A DNA stretch of 64,000 nt, from positions 1 through 64,000 of the forward strand of contig JBNKFV010000003.1 in assembly GCA_050289485.1 (NCBI GenBank), in the 5' to 3' direction. The position numbers and the translations under genes were made by a program. Below are positions 1 to 7,607 of this stretch, one piece after another. Within the stretch, counting starts at the first letter, position 1. Every line of letters starts with the position of its first letter. The notes under the pieces are model-generated. The model saw only the letters and a program-made list of their open reading frames with translations, did not search any database and was not told the origin of the DNA. Source of the DNA: JBNKFV01 sp050289485 (GTDB lineage: Bacteria; Pseudomonadota; Gammaproteobacteria; Pseudomonadales; Cellvibrionaceae).

Positions 1-264
1 CCACCGAGTTTGGCGCCCTGCCAGCCGTTTCATCAGCTCACCAATGGCACCCACACAGTCACCTGCTTCAACAATCAAATGCACATGATTGGTCATCAGG
101 CAGTAGCTATACACTTTCAAACCAAGTGCATTTTTCCACTCTGCCAAATTATCGAGATAATATTGATAATCTGCGTCTTCAACAAAAACCACATTGCGGT
201 TGTGTCCGCGCTGTACGATATGGTGCGGCATACCCGGAACAATGACGCGCGCCTTCCTCGGCAT
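1..264 (-). CDS. REP-associated tyrosine transposase (RAYT), 3' part outside window
   Basis: Reading the minus strand from an ATG at 262-264 gives 88 open codons that run off the left edge, so only the N-terminal part is present. The translation begins MPRKARVIVPGMPHHIVQRG and contains YCLMTNHVHLIV, the His-hydrophobic-His (HUH) metal-binding signature of Y1/IS200-like transposases of the RAYT group. The catalytic tyrosine would lie beyond the window. A strong GGAGGA ribosome site (271-276 on the plus strand) precedes the ATG by six bases. RAYTs nick single-stranded DNA at palindromes and are usually single domesticated copies. It differs clearly in sequence from the RAYT at 2012, so two RAYT types meet here. 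Confidence 0.9.
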   Translation of the reverse strand, partial: MPRKARVIVPGMPHHIVQRGHNRNVVFVEDADYQYYLDNLAEWKNALGLKVYSYCLMTNHVHLIVEAGDCVGAIGELMKRLAGRQTRW

Positions 265-286
265 AACACTTCCTCCTTGAACTCGT

Positions 287-310
287 TAAATAAATCTGTC
301 CCCTTTTTTT
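287..310. repeat. RAYT-type terminal sequence
   Basis: The plus strand reads TAAATAAATCTGTCCCCTTT, i.e. AAAGGGGACAGATTTATTTA on the minus strand, just upstream of the left-edge transposase start. To my knowledge sequences of this kind commonly border RAYT genes in gammaproteobacteria. It resembles but is not identical to the AAAGGGGTCAGAGCC ends of the second RAYT at 1908-2727. Confidence 0.5.
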
Positions 311-406
311 TCAATCAATTTCAAGGAAGAAATGATGCCAAGGAAGCCACGATTCTATTTGCCTGATGTTCCCGTCCATATTGTTCAGCGAGGGCATTCC
401 CGAGGC
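309..406 (+). pseudogene. Truncated 5' end of a second RAYT gene
   Basis: From 309 the sequence matches the upstream region and first roughly 24 codons of the intact transposase at 2012, including the TCAAGGAAGAAATGATGCC start region, with only a handful of substitutions. Homology stops at about 406, where an unrelated palindrome-ended element begins. It has no catalytic residues and cannot make a functional product. It marks an earlier copy of the element, destroyed by deletion or by the neighbouring insertion. Confidence 0.85.
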
Positions 407-413
407 CCCGGAA

Positions 414-644
414 TTAAAGGGGTCAGAGCCGAATGGCACTTACTTCAGCTCTAAAGCTAGCAACCACGGGGCTTAGCGACTTGTTTTTTTTATGAATGAC
501 TTAGCGCTACATACATAGGTACTGAGGAAACAATCCCAAACCAACTCAGTATCATGATTGTCAGTAACGCTTAATGAGCTTGAAACGACCATGTTTACTG
601 AGGTTTGGGTCTTAAGTAAGTGCCATTCGGCTTTGACCCCTTAA
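414..644. mobile_element. Short non-autonomous element with about 31-bp terminal inverted repeats
   Basis: The left end (414-445) is TTAAAGGGGTCAGAGCCGAA followed by TGGCACTTACTT. The right end (613-644) is its reverse complement except for one substitution and one missing base. The outer part, AAGGGGTCAGAGCC, matches the ends of the RAYT element at 1908-2727; the inner part, GAATGGCACTTACTT, is specific to this copy. The roughly 165 bp between the arms has no credible reading frame. It looks like a MITE-like element that the nearby RAYT could mobilise, but mobilisation is inference. Confidence 0.7.
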
Positions 645-650
645 AAATAC

Positions 651-1745
651 TTAAATTTGTATTGCTTTGCCATATCGTCTCACTAATATTTTAGATTTAT
701 CACGAAACGGCTTTTCTACCAGCGAGTATGAATATTTAGACAGAACGATAATAACCAATAAACTTAAAAAGTTAATTATTAACGAATAAAAGCCCAGGGA
801 AGATTGAATGTCCCATTTTAATAGGTATTCAAAAATATTTGATACTCCTGCCAGTACAAGGGCATGAATCATATAAATTGAGTATGACCATTTGCCGATG
901 CTTTTAAATAGCGGGGTCAGCAGGATTCTACCCCAAATACCCGACTCCCTTTGAGAAAACACCAAGATAGAGACAGCAAAAAAGGCAATAATCGGAATAA
1001 ACAACAAAAAGTCAAGTTCGGCAACAGAAATCAAAATAACAACCGATACAATGCACAGTGTTTCCAAAGCCGATAAATTATTACGGGTGTTTTCAGAAAA
1101 TTTAATATGTTTAGAGATTCTGTTTACAAAAACGCCTAAATAAAAGGCCGCCAAGCATCGAAAAAAACCATAATCATAAGTAATATCAAGGCTGCTTCTG
1201 TCTAATGATATGAGAAAGCAGTAGCAGCCAGCAGAAATGACCAAAGGGACAGCGAAAGAGCCCTTTTTGTCAACTGTTATCGTGAAAACGAAAAAAACGA
1301 TATAGGAGAAAAACTCAGTACTGATGCTCCAAGAAGGGTAGTTCCAGCTAAGGTGATTATGCACGCCCATGGAGTTGATAAGAAAAATATTGGAAAAAAA
1401 AGAGGCTAGGTTATTTTTGTCTAATTGTGTAGATCCACCAAAACCTGAATCAAATAAATATTGCTTCACTACAATATAAGGTATCCACAAAAACAACATT
1501 ATAAAATGAAGTGGGTATACTCGCCCTAGTCTCAGCAAACTATACTCTTTAAACCCTAATCCACTATGGATGCGAGAAGAATAGGCAAGTGACATTACAA
1601 ATCCAGAAAGGACGAAAAAGAAATCAACGAAAAAATAGCTATTTGAGATAAAGCTCAGGCTATCACTGCCATAATTAAATGGCGAATGAACCAATACAAC
1701 CAAACATGCTGCCACTCCTCGCAATGACTCTAGTTTATACTGCAT
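651..1745 (-). CDS. Acyltransferase 3 family integral membrane protein (OafA-like)
   Basis: A 364-residue polytopic membrane protein beginning MQYKLESLRGVAACLVVLVH, the typical start of acyltransferase-3 proteins, with the conserved ESLRG and the catalytic-type His in VVLVHS. About ten hydrophobic segments follow. Family members move acetyl or other acyl groups onto surface polysaccharides, O-antigen or peptidoglycan. An in-frame GTG at 1796 would add 17 residues, but the ATG at 1745 fits the family start and has AAGGGAAAG just upstream. The gene is conspicuously A+T-rich compared with its neighbours and lies between two RAYT-related elements, suggesting recent acquisition. The acceptor substrate cannot be read from the sequence. 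Confidence 0.88.
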   Translation of the reverse strand: MQYKLESLRGVAACLVVLVHSPFNYGSDSLSFISNSYFFVDFFFVLSGFVMSLAYSSRIHSGLGFKEYSLLRLGRVYPLHFIMLFLWIPYIVVKQYLFDSGFGGSTQLDKNNLASFFSNIFLINSMGVHNHLSWNYPSWSISTEFFSYIVFFVFTITVDKKGSFAVPLVISAGCYCFLISLDRSSLDITYDYGFFRCLAAFYLGVFVNRISKHIKFSENTRNNLSALETLCIVSVVILISVAELDFLLFIPIIAFFAVSILVFSQRESGIWGRILLTPLFKSIGKWSYSIYMIHALVLAGVSNIFEYLLKWDIQSSLGFYSLIINFLSLLVIIVLSKYSYSLVEKPFRDKSKILVRRYGKAIQI

Positions 1746-1907
1746 AATATTCTTTCCCTTAAATGGTATGGGGTAAGGCCTTTGGTTTGTGGTCACCCAC
1801 CATTCCTAGCAGAGCGAACTATTCTTGCTCGAGCCAAACTGGGGACTATATAACGAGGTGTTTAACCAAAGCAAGTGCTCTTCTGAACTCGAATTGCTTG
1901 AATTAAA

Positions 1908-2727
1908 TTAAAGGGGTCAGAGCCCTTTGCTATTGTTTCCACATAAACTCGATGAAAGGTGTTGTGATAGACTAAGCCTTCTATTTTTATTCAATCAATT
2001 TCAAGGAAGAAATGATGCCAAGGAAGCCGCGATTCTATTTACCTGATGTTCCTGTCCATATTGTCCAGCGAGGGCATTCCCGATCCCCGGTATTTTTTGA
2101 AGCGCAAGATTACGCCACTTATGCGTATTGGTTAAAGCAGGGGTGTCAAAAATACCCTGTTGCGATTCACGCCTTTGTCTTGATGACTAATCACGTACAC
2201 CTACTGGCAACTCCCACAGAAGGGCAAAATATCAGCCAATTGATGCAATTTGTAGGTCGGCACTATGTACCTTATATCAATCACAAATATGGTAAAAGTG
2301 GTTCTATTTGGGAAGGGCGCTACAAAGCGTGCCTCGTGCAGGAAGAAACCTATTTTTTAGCGGTTATGCGATATATTGAACTGAATCCTGTGCGCGCCAG
2401 CATGGTGGAGTTGCCGGGGCACTACCGATGGTCCAGCTTCTGTCATAATGTAGGTTTGCGGGATATCAGTTTTGTTACACCGCATCGTATTTATAATGCA
2501 TTAGGTAGGAATAAAGCTGATAGGAATGATGCCTACCAAAAATTGTTTGCAAACCATGTGGATCCATCAGATATGAAGAGGATCAGGGAGGCATGGCAGA
2601 CGGGTACGCCTCTGGGGAATGACCTGTTCAGGAGAAAAGTTGAGCGCCAGCTTAAGTGTAAAGTTGGTATTGCCAGAAGAGGGCGGCCAGTCAAGTTGAC
2701 GTGCAAAAAAGGGCTTTGACCCCTTAA
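1908..2727. mobile_element. RAYT element with terminal inverted repeats
   Basis: TTAAAGGGGTCAGAGCCCTT at 1908-1928 is mirrored by AAAGGGCTTTGACCCCTTAA at 2708-2727, enclosing the intact transposase gene at 2012-2719. The stop codon of the transposase lies inside the right repeat. A perfect 14-base tandem duplication, GACCCCTTAAAAAC at 2718-2731 and 2732-2745, follows the right end. Confidence 0.75.
2012..2719 (+). CDS. REP-associated tyrosine transposase (RAYT), intact
   Basis: A 235-residue Y1-type HUH transposase. It starts MMPRKPRFYLPDVPVHIVQR, has the HUH signature in FVLMTNHVHLLATP (about residues 55-68), and has MRYIELNPVRA, which holds a tyrosine suitable as the nucleophile. These enzymes cut and rejoin single-stranded DNA at hairpins and are thought to spread REP/MITE palindromes. 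An AAGGAAGAA ribosome site precedes two adjacent ATGs (2012, 2015). The C-terminus RRGRPVKLTCKKGL reads into the right terminal repeat. A degraded copy of its 5' end lies at 309-406. Confidence 0.92.
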   Translation: MMPRKPRFYLPDVPVHIVQRGHSRSPVFFEAQDYATYAYWLKQGCQKYPVAIHAFVLMTNHVHLLATPTEGQNISQLMQFVGRHYVPYINHKYGKSGSIWEGRYKACLVQEETYFLAVMRYIELNPVRASMVELPGHYRWSSFCHNVGLRDISFVTPHRIYNALGRNKADRNDAYQKLFANHVDPSDMKRIREAWQTGTPLGNDLFRRKVERQLKCKVGIARRGRPVKLTCKKGL

Positions 2728-2804
2728 AAACGACCCCTTAAAAACGATCTACAGGCGCCCACCCAGCGTAATAGCTTTTATGCGTTATCTTCGCCGGGGG
2801 TAGT

Positions 2805-3335
2805 ATGTTTGGTTTTCGCTATGTGCTGGTGCTGGCTATGGTTTTTATGTTGGCTAGTTGTGGCAGTGTTAGGGTTGAGACTTATGCTGACAATCAGCCA
2901 AGGTTGGTACCAGAAGCGTTTTTTAATGGGCGGTTGATGGCTCATGGAATCGTTAAAAATCGCAGTGGCGAGGTGATCAGGTATTTCAATGCTGCGATTA
3001 AGGCCTACTGGCAAAATGGCATAGGCACTCTTGAAGAAGATTTTGTTTTTGACGATGGTGAGCAGCAGCGCCGTGTATGGACTCTAACGCCCGATGGGAG
3101 CGGTGGTTATATTGGTACTGCGGGTGATGTTGTTAGTGAGGCGCCAATCAGGGTGGCGGGTAATAGTATGTTTCTACGGTACGTGTTGCGCGTTCCCTAT
3201 GGCGATGGAACGCTGGATGTCACCATTGATGATCGCATGTACTTGGTTAATGAAAGCGTACTGATCAACGAATCGGTTATGAGTAAGTGGGGACTGGAGG
3301 TGGGCTCTCTGTCATTGGTGATTCAAAAAATGTAA
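2805..3335 (+). CDS. DUF3833 family lipoprotein
   Basis: A 176-residue protein with a lipoprotein signal peptide: a hydrophobic stretch followed by the lipobox LASC with the acylated Cys at position 19. The mature part shows the DUF3833 pattern: FFNGRLMAHGIVKNRSGEV, GTLEEDFVFDDGEQQRRVW, a central glycine-rich turn, and a C-terminal DDRMYLV...NESVMSKWG block. The family is a predicted lipocalin-like periplasmic or outer-membrane lipoprotein of unknown function. It is monocistronic and stands between the mobile-element scar and the ald terminator, so context gives no functional clue. Confidence 0.85.
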   Translation: MFGFRYVLVLAMVFMLASCGSVRVETYADNQPRLVPEAFFNGRLMAHGIVKNRSGEVIRYFNAAIKAYWQNGIGTLEEDFVFDDGEQQRRVWTLTPDGSGGYIGTAGDVVSEAPIRVAGNSMFLRYVLRVPYGDGTLDVTIDDRMYLVNESVLINESVMSKWGLEVGSLSLVIQKM

Positions 3336-3411
3336 GTTTCGATTGCCTGTTATTTTTCATGCCCTCTCATATTGTCTTTACCCTTTAATATTTTTCTTAC
3401 TTCCTACAAAC

Positions 3412-3440
3412 AAAAAAAGCGAAGGCCGCTAAGCCTTCGC
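3412..3440 (-). terminator. Rho-independent terminator of ald
   Basis: GCGAAGGC (3419-3426) pairs with GCCTTCGC (3433-3440) around a six-base loop. On the minus strand the stem is followed by seven T residues (A-run at 3412-3418). It lies about 30 bases past the ald stop codon. Confidence 0.9.
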
Positions 3441-3472
3441 TAACTCCGAGAGCAATGGAGTATAAGGAACTA

Positions 3473-4588
3473 TTACGCTTTCAGTGCTTCAGCAGCAGGC
3501 ACGTAGTCGTAACCCAGGGCGTCGGCTACTGCCTTGTAAGTCACCTTACCCTTGTGAACGTTGAGGCCGTTCATCAGGTGTGGGTTTGCCATGATGGCGT
3601 CTACGCCTTTATTGGCGAGTGCAACCGCGTGTGGCAAGGTGGCATTGTTCAGTGCCATGGTTGAAGTACGGGCAACCGCACCAGGCATGTTGGCGACACA
3701 GTAGTGCACAACGCCGTCAACAACATAAGTTGGATCTTGGTGGGTAGTGGCTTTTGAGGTTTCAAAGCAACCGCCCTGGTCGATGGCTACGTCAACCACA
3801 ACGCTGCCGGGCTTCATGCGGCTGATCAGATCGCGGGTTAACAGTTTGGGTGCTGCAGCGCCAGGAATCAGAACTGCACCAATCACTACGTCTGAAGCCA
3901 AGGCGTTTTCTTCAATCGCTGCTTCTGTTGAGTAAATGCACTTCACGCGGCCGCCGTATTGGTCATCTAACCAACGCAAACGGTCTGTAGAGCGGTCGAG
4001 AATGGTTACATCAGCACCCATGCCCATGGCAATGGTGGCTGCGTTGTGGCCTACGATACCGCCACCGATAACGGTCACTTTGGCTGGCTCAACACCCGGT
4101 ACGCCACCCATCAGTACGCCGCGGCCACCTTGAGCTTTTTCCAGGTGGTGTGCGCCCATTTGTGGTGCCAGACGACCGGCTACTTCACTCATGGGGGCCA
4201 GCAGAGGCAGGCCGCCTTTGGCATCGGTTACTGTTTCGTAAGCGATACAGGTTGCGCCAGAGGCCAACAGCAGTTCAGTTTGCTTGGGGTCTGGAGCCAA
4301 GTGCAGGTAGGTGTACAGCAGTTGGCCTTCGCGCAGCATGGTACATTCTTGTGGCTGAGGCTCTTTAACCTTGATGATCATCTCAGCTTTGGCAAAGATT
4401 TCTGCGGCGGTATCAATGATTTGAGCGCCGGCAGCAGTGTAGTCTTCATCGGGGAAGCCGATGGCGGTGCCAGCATTGGTTTCAATTATTACGGAGTGGC
4501 CGTGGCTGATCAGCTCGCGGGCTGAGGCAGGTGTGAGGCCAACACGGTATTCGTGGTTCTTAATCTCTTTAGGTACGCCAATCAGCAT
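3473..4588 (-). CDS. ald: Alanine dehydrogenase
   Basis: A 371-residue NAD-dependent L-alanine dehydrogenase, the family's normal length, interconverting alanine and pyruvate plus ammonium in the cytoplasm. It begins MLIGVPKEIKNHEYRVGLTP. Expected catalytic and substrate residues are present: Arg15, Lys75, His96 and Asp270. The nucleotide-binding glycine loop is VTVIGGGIVG, with an acidic residue at Asp198 after the second strand as usual for NAD. A strong AGGAGA site precedes the ATG. It is divergent from an Lrp/AsnC-family gene, a common arrangement in which the regulator activates ald in response to alanine. It ends in a good terminator and appears to be transcribed alone. Confidence 0.97.
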   Translation of the reverse strand: MLIGVPKEIKNHEYRVGLTPASARELISHGHSVIIETNAGTAIGFPDEDYTAAGAQIIDTAAEIFAKAEMIIKVKEPQPQECTMLREGQLLYTYLHLAPDPKQTELLLASGATCIAYETVTDAKGGLPLLAPMSEVAGRLAPQMGAHHLEKAQGGRGVLMGGVPGVEPAKVTVIGGGIVGHNAATIAMGMGADVTILDRSTDRLRWLDDQYGGRVKCIYSTEAAIEENALASDVVIGAVLIPGAAAPKLLTRDLISRMKPGSVVVDVAIDQGGCFETSKATTHQDPTYVVDGVVHYCVANMPGAVARTSTMALNNATLPHAVALANKGVDAIMANPHLMNGLNVHKGKVTYKAVADALGYDYVPAAEALKA

Positions 4589-4765
4589 GTTGCTCTCCTG
4601 AGTTGTAGATAAGTGGAGTAAAAAAGGGCTTCTTAGAGCTCGATAAGTTGATTGGCCTAGTATATTTATGATTATTTAGATTTTTTTCTTTATTTTTCAA
4701 ATTAAAAAGAATAGTTTTCTTATAAAATTAATTTTTAAAGCAAATAATATTGTTTTGGTGTTTTT
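4589..4765. promoter_or_regulatory. Divergent ald / Lrp-family control region
   Basis: This 177-bp divergent intergenic region is extremely A+T-rich, especially 4660-4755, with several A- and T-runs. That suits Lrp-type proteins, which wrap DNA at loosely conserved AT-rich sites. Both promoters must lie here. I could not identify a single convincing operator by eye. Confidence 0.6.
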
Positions 4766-5245
4766 ATGAGGAAAGCCCCCCGCCCATTGAATCGTATAGA
4801 TCGAAAAATTCTTCGCATACTTCAGGATGATGGCAGGATATCCTTTGCGGAGCTTGGTCGTCAGGTAGGACTAACCACAACCCCGTGTATAGAACGCGTA
4901 AAGCGGCTGGAGAAGGACGGCTTTATTACCGGGTATTCAGCCGTAGTAAACCCTGAATACCTTGATGCAGGGCTCATTATTTTTGTGCAGATTAAGTTTG
5001 ATCGTACCTCCAAAGCCAACTTTGACCAGTTTCGGCATGCGGTAACACTGCTTGATCAGGTTCAGGAGTGCTATCTGGTTTCAGGGGGCTTTGACTACCT
5101 GCTCAAGGCGCGGGTAGCCGATATGGGCGCTTACCGGGAGTTTCTTGAGGAAACCCTATTGAGTGTGCCCGGTGTGAAAGAGTCTACCAGTATTGTGGTA
5201 ATGGATATGGCCAAAGAGACGCTGAAAATCCCCGTGCCTTATTAG
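4766..5245 (+). CDS. Lrp/AsnC family transcriptional regulator
   Basis: A 159-residue protein with an N-terminal AsnC-type helix-turn-helix (LNRIDRKILRILQDDGRISF through LTTTPCIERVKRLEKDGFI, about residues 8-55) and a C-terminal RAM ligand-binding/oligomerisation domain (residues 68-150, including VQECYLVSGGFDYLLKARV). It is very close to Lrp itself in its DNA-binding helix. Given its position opposite ald it most likely controls alanine catabolism, and it may also be the organism's global Lrp. The start follows a weak ribosome site. A conserved basic N-terminus (MRKAPRPLNRID) supports it. Confidence 0.93.
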   Translation: MRKAPRPLNRIDRKILRILQDDGRISFAELGRQVGLTTTPCIERVKRLEKDGFITGYSAVVNPEYLDAGLIIFVQIKFDRTSKANFDQFRHAVTLLDQVQECYLVSGGFDYLLKARVADMGAYREFLEETLLSVPGVKESTSIVVMDMAKETLKIPVPY

Positions 5246-5553
5246 AGCCTGGTATTTTGCGGGTCTGGCGGGCAGAAGTGATGTGTGGGGTCTTTACTTA
5301 GAAAACTTGAGTGCCAGTAGTAAAAGATTCCAAAAGTTTCGGGTAAGATGTGCCACTGAAAAGGGAAATGAATGGTTTGTGCCTCCTCTATCTGTGGGTG
5401 ATATGGGTTATTTCTGTTTTCGATAAGGCCGTTGTGAGCAATATATGTCTCGGCCGGGTTGGTAGAGGTCGTCAGGACGGCGGCTTGGGGTATTTCTACG
5501 GCAGGAATTGAGGGCAATCCTGCCCGTGTTTTTACCTTGGGATTATCAAAACG
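5246..5553. other. Intergenic region without a recognised feature
   Basis: 308 bp between the Lrp-family gene and the diguanylate cyclase. I see no terminator with a T-run, no RNA gene and no credible coding region. A minus-strand frame over 5242-5517 has no family resemblance and no ribosome site. The promoter of the downstream gene should lie here. Confidence 0.5.
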
Positions 5554-7353
5554 ATGCTTACGAAGGTTCTGGAAGTTAGATGGAACGCCTTGGTCAACAA
5601 GCTGTTTCTGGGAGTGGCGGCACTTAGCCTAGCACTATTGGCGAGTGGTAAGCTTTGGGCAGAGAGCGAACCCTTACCTGCGGCGGAAATTACTCAGCTG
5701 AATCAGCGCCTGAGCCTGATTCCCTATATGCAGTTGCTGGAAGACAAAACCGCCAGCCTGACATTTGAGCAGGTGAGAAGTGCGCAACATGCGACAGATT
5801 TTCATCCGACCGGTCATCATTCGCCCAATTTCGGCTTTACGTCATCGGCCTGGTGGGTGAAATTTCGATTGCACAATCCGCTTGATACTGATGAGCCGCT
5901 GGTGATTCGCCAGGACTATCCCCTGATTGATCTTTTCGATGTCTGGTACTCCCATGGTAATGAGCAATGGCAGCATATTGCCACGGGTGACCGCCGGCAT
6001 TTTGATGAGCGCCCTCTGGATAACCGCACGTTTTTAATCCCCGTAAAACTGGCACCGGGTGAAACCATCGAGGTTTATGCCCGTTTTGAAACGCAGGGTT
6101 CCATGAACATTGGTCTGTTTGCGCATAGCAACAATGATGTTATCGGTCTGGTGGGCGCAGAATATTTGGCATTGGGGGTCTACTACGGTGGCTTCCTGGT
6201 GCTGATTGCGTATAACCTGGTTATGTTCATTACGGTCAGAGACAAGATTTTCGCTTATTACCTGCTGTACGTGTTGTGCTATGGCTTGTATATGTCGGTG
6301 CATAATGGCGTTAGTTTTCAATACTTGTGGCCTGACAATATCTGGCTTGCCAACCAGAGTCTGATTATATTGCTGGCGTTATCTTTGTTTTGGGCGCTGC
6401 GCTTTACCCGCACCATCTTGCAGACCGAAAGATTGCTACCCCGGTCGGATACCGTGGCTGGCATTATGGAGTGGGTATCCATTGCCTGCCTGTTGATATC
6501 GCTGCTGGTGTCTTATGGCACGATGATTATTCCCGTTGCTTTCCTTACCTTTGTGATTACGGGCCATATGATGGGGATGGCGGTACGGGCCGCTTTTCTG
6601 GGTTCAATACCGGCGCGCTATTATCTGATTGCATTTACTGCATTACTGATGAGCGTGTTTGCGTATATGCTGAAAACCTTTGGCCTTTTGCCTCACACGT
6701 ATTGGACGCAAAATGCCTTCCAGGTAGGGGCATTGATTGAAATGATATTGTTGAGTCTGGCTATTGCCAGTCGCGTCAATGAAATCAGGCAGCAGTCGTA
6801 TGTTGATGCCTTAACCGGCCTTAATAACCGCCGTTATCTCAATCAGGAGGTCAGTGCCGAGATACGTAAAGTCGAGCGTACCGGGCAGCCGCTTGCCCTG
6901 GCGGTGATCGACATTGATCATTTCAAACAGTTTAACGATAGCCGAGGGCATGCCGCCGGTGACGAAGCATTGAAAGTGGTTGCCAAAATATTGAAAGAAA
7001 CCGTGCGCAAGCCTTTTACGCCTTGTCGTTACGGCGGCGAAGAATTTGTGCTTATTTTGCCAGGTGCTGATGCCATGGCGGCCGCTGTGATTAGCGAACG
7101 GGTGCGGCAGCAGGTAGAAGCGCAAACCAAAGCAGCCCTGGGGTTGACGGTGAGTGTTGGTTACGCTTCTACCGAGCAGGGTGAATTCAGGCACGAGCGT
7201 GAATTGTTCGAAGCGGCCGATTGTGCGTTGTACCAAGCAAAGGGTAAAGGGCGTAATCAGGTAGTGGGTTTTTGTCGTGACAGTGAGCGTCGGCAGTCAC
7301 CGTCAGCTACCGAACCTGGCGATGACAGCCCTTGGGTTAACGAAAGATATTAG
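5554..7353 (+). CDS. 7TM-DISM diguanylate cyclase
   Basis: A 599-residue membrane-bound sensor making cyclic di-GMP. Order: signal peptide ending near LWA (residue 36); periplasmic 7TMR-DISM extracellular domain (about 45-190); seven transmembrane helices (about 205-405); GGDEF domain (about 420-580) with YVDALTGLNNRRYL, the metal-binding VIDIDHFKQFND block and the active-site motif GGEEF at 494-498. The active site looks intact. I see no RxxD inhibitory site directly upstream of GGEEF. The periplasmic domain probably binds a carbohydrate-like or small-molecule ligand (inference from the family). Its stop codon lies at the outer edge of the structured repeat at 7350-7520, so the last residues may have been altered by insertion. 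Confidence 0.95.
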   Translation: MLTKVLEVRWNALVNKLFLGVAALSLALLASGKLWAESEPLPAAEITQLNQRLSLIPYMQLLEDKTASLTFEQVRSAQHATDFHPTGHHSPNFGFTSSAWWVKFRLHNPLDTDEPLVIRQDYPLIDLFDVWYSHGNEQWQHIATGDRRHFDERPLDNRTFLIPVKLAPGETIEVYARFETQGSMNIGLFAHSNNDVIGLVGAEYLALGVYYGGFLVLIAYNLVMFITVRDKIFAYYLLYVLCYGLYMSVHNGVSFQYLWPDNIWLANQSLIILLALSLFWALRFTRTILQTERLLPRSDTVAGIMEWVSIACLLISLLVSYGTMIIPVAFLTFVITGHMMGMAVRAAFLGSIPARYYLIAFTALLMSVFAYMLKTFGLLPHTYWTQNAFQVGALIEMILLSLAIASRVNEIRQQSYVDALTGLNNRRYLNQEVSAEIRKVERTGQPLALAVIDIDHFKQFNDSRGHAAGDEALKVVAKILKETVRKPFTPCRYGGEEFVLILPGADAMAAAVISERVRQQVEAQTKAALGLTVSVGYASTEQGEFRHERELFEAADCALYQAKGKGRNQVVGFCRDSERRQSPSATEPGDDSPWVNERY

Positions 7354-7520
7354 CCCGGCGAATATTATTGTCGGGTTAATAAGCCGCGCACGGATGCGCC
7401 GCCATTGGCCGCAGGCCAATGTAAGCCATGAAATACAAGGGATTTCGTAAAATTCCGCAGGTATTTCCATAGCGTGCGACAAAATAGATAAGGAGATCTA
7501 TTTTGTCGCCGGGTTAATAG
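7350..7520 (+). repeat. Dispersed structured repeat, copy A
   Basis: One of three full-length copies in the window. The left end is a short palindrome (TAGCCCGGC...GTCGGGTTAATA). Then come a GGCCGCAGGCC-type hairpin, a GGGATTTCGTAAAATTCC hairpin, and GCGACAAAATAGAT pairing with ATCTATTTTGTCGC, ending GCCGGGTTAATAG. It overlaps the stop codon of the diguanylate cyclase. Copies B (33378) and C (63043, inverted) share the same order of parts. Confidence 0.88.
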
Positions 7521-7607
7521 TTCAGTGAATACAACATAAAAACAAGCAGCGCGTGCCGTAGCAACCAATAACAGGCGGTGATAGCTGTTGATTAAAAGGG
7601 GAGTGGG

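Noticed and set aside
10..366. Open frame on the plus strand across the left edge
   Set aside because: It is antisense to the RAYT gene whose HUH motif is clear on the minus strand; the plus-strand product has no family resemblance.
651..1796. Longer acyltransferase starting at GTG 1796
   Set aside because: The extra 17 residues do not fit the family; the ATG at 1745 starts with the typical ESLRG region and has its own ribosome site.
5242..5517. Minus-strand 91-codon frame after the Lrp-family gene
   Set aside because: Overlaps the end of the regulator gene, lacks a ribosome site and has a composition unlike a real protein.
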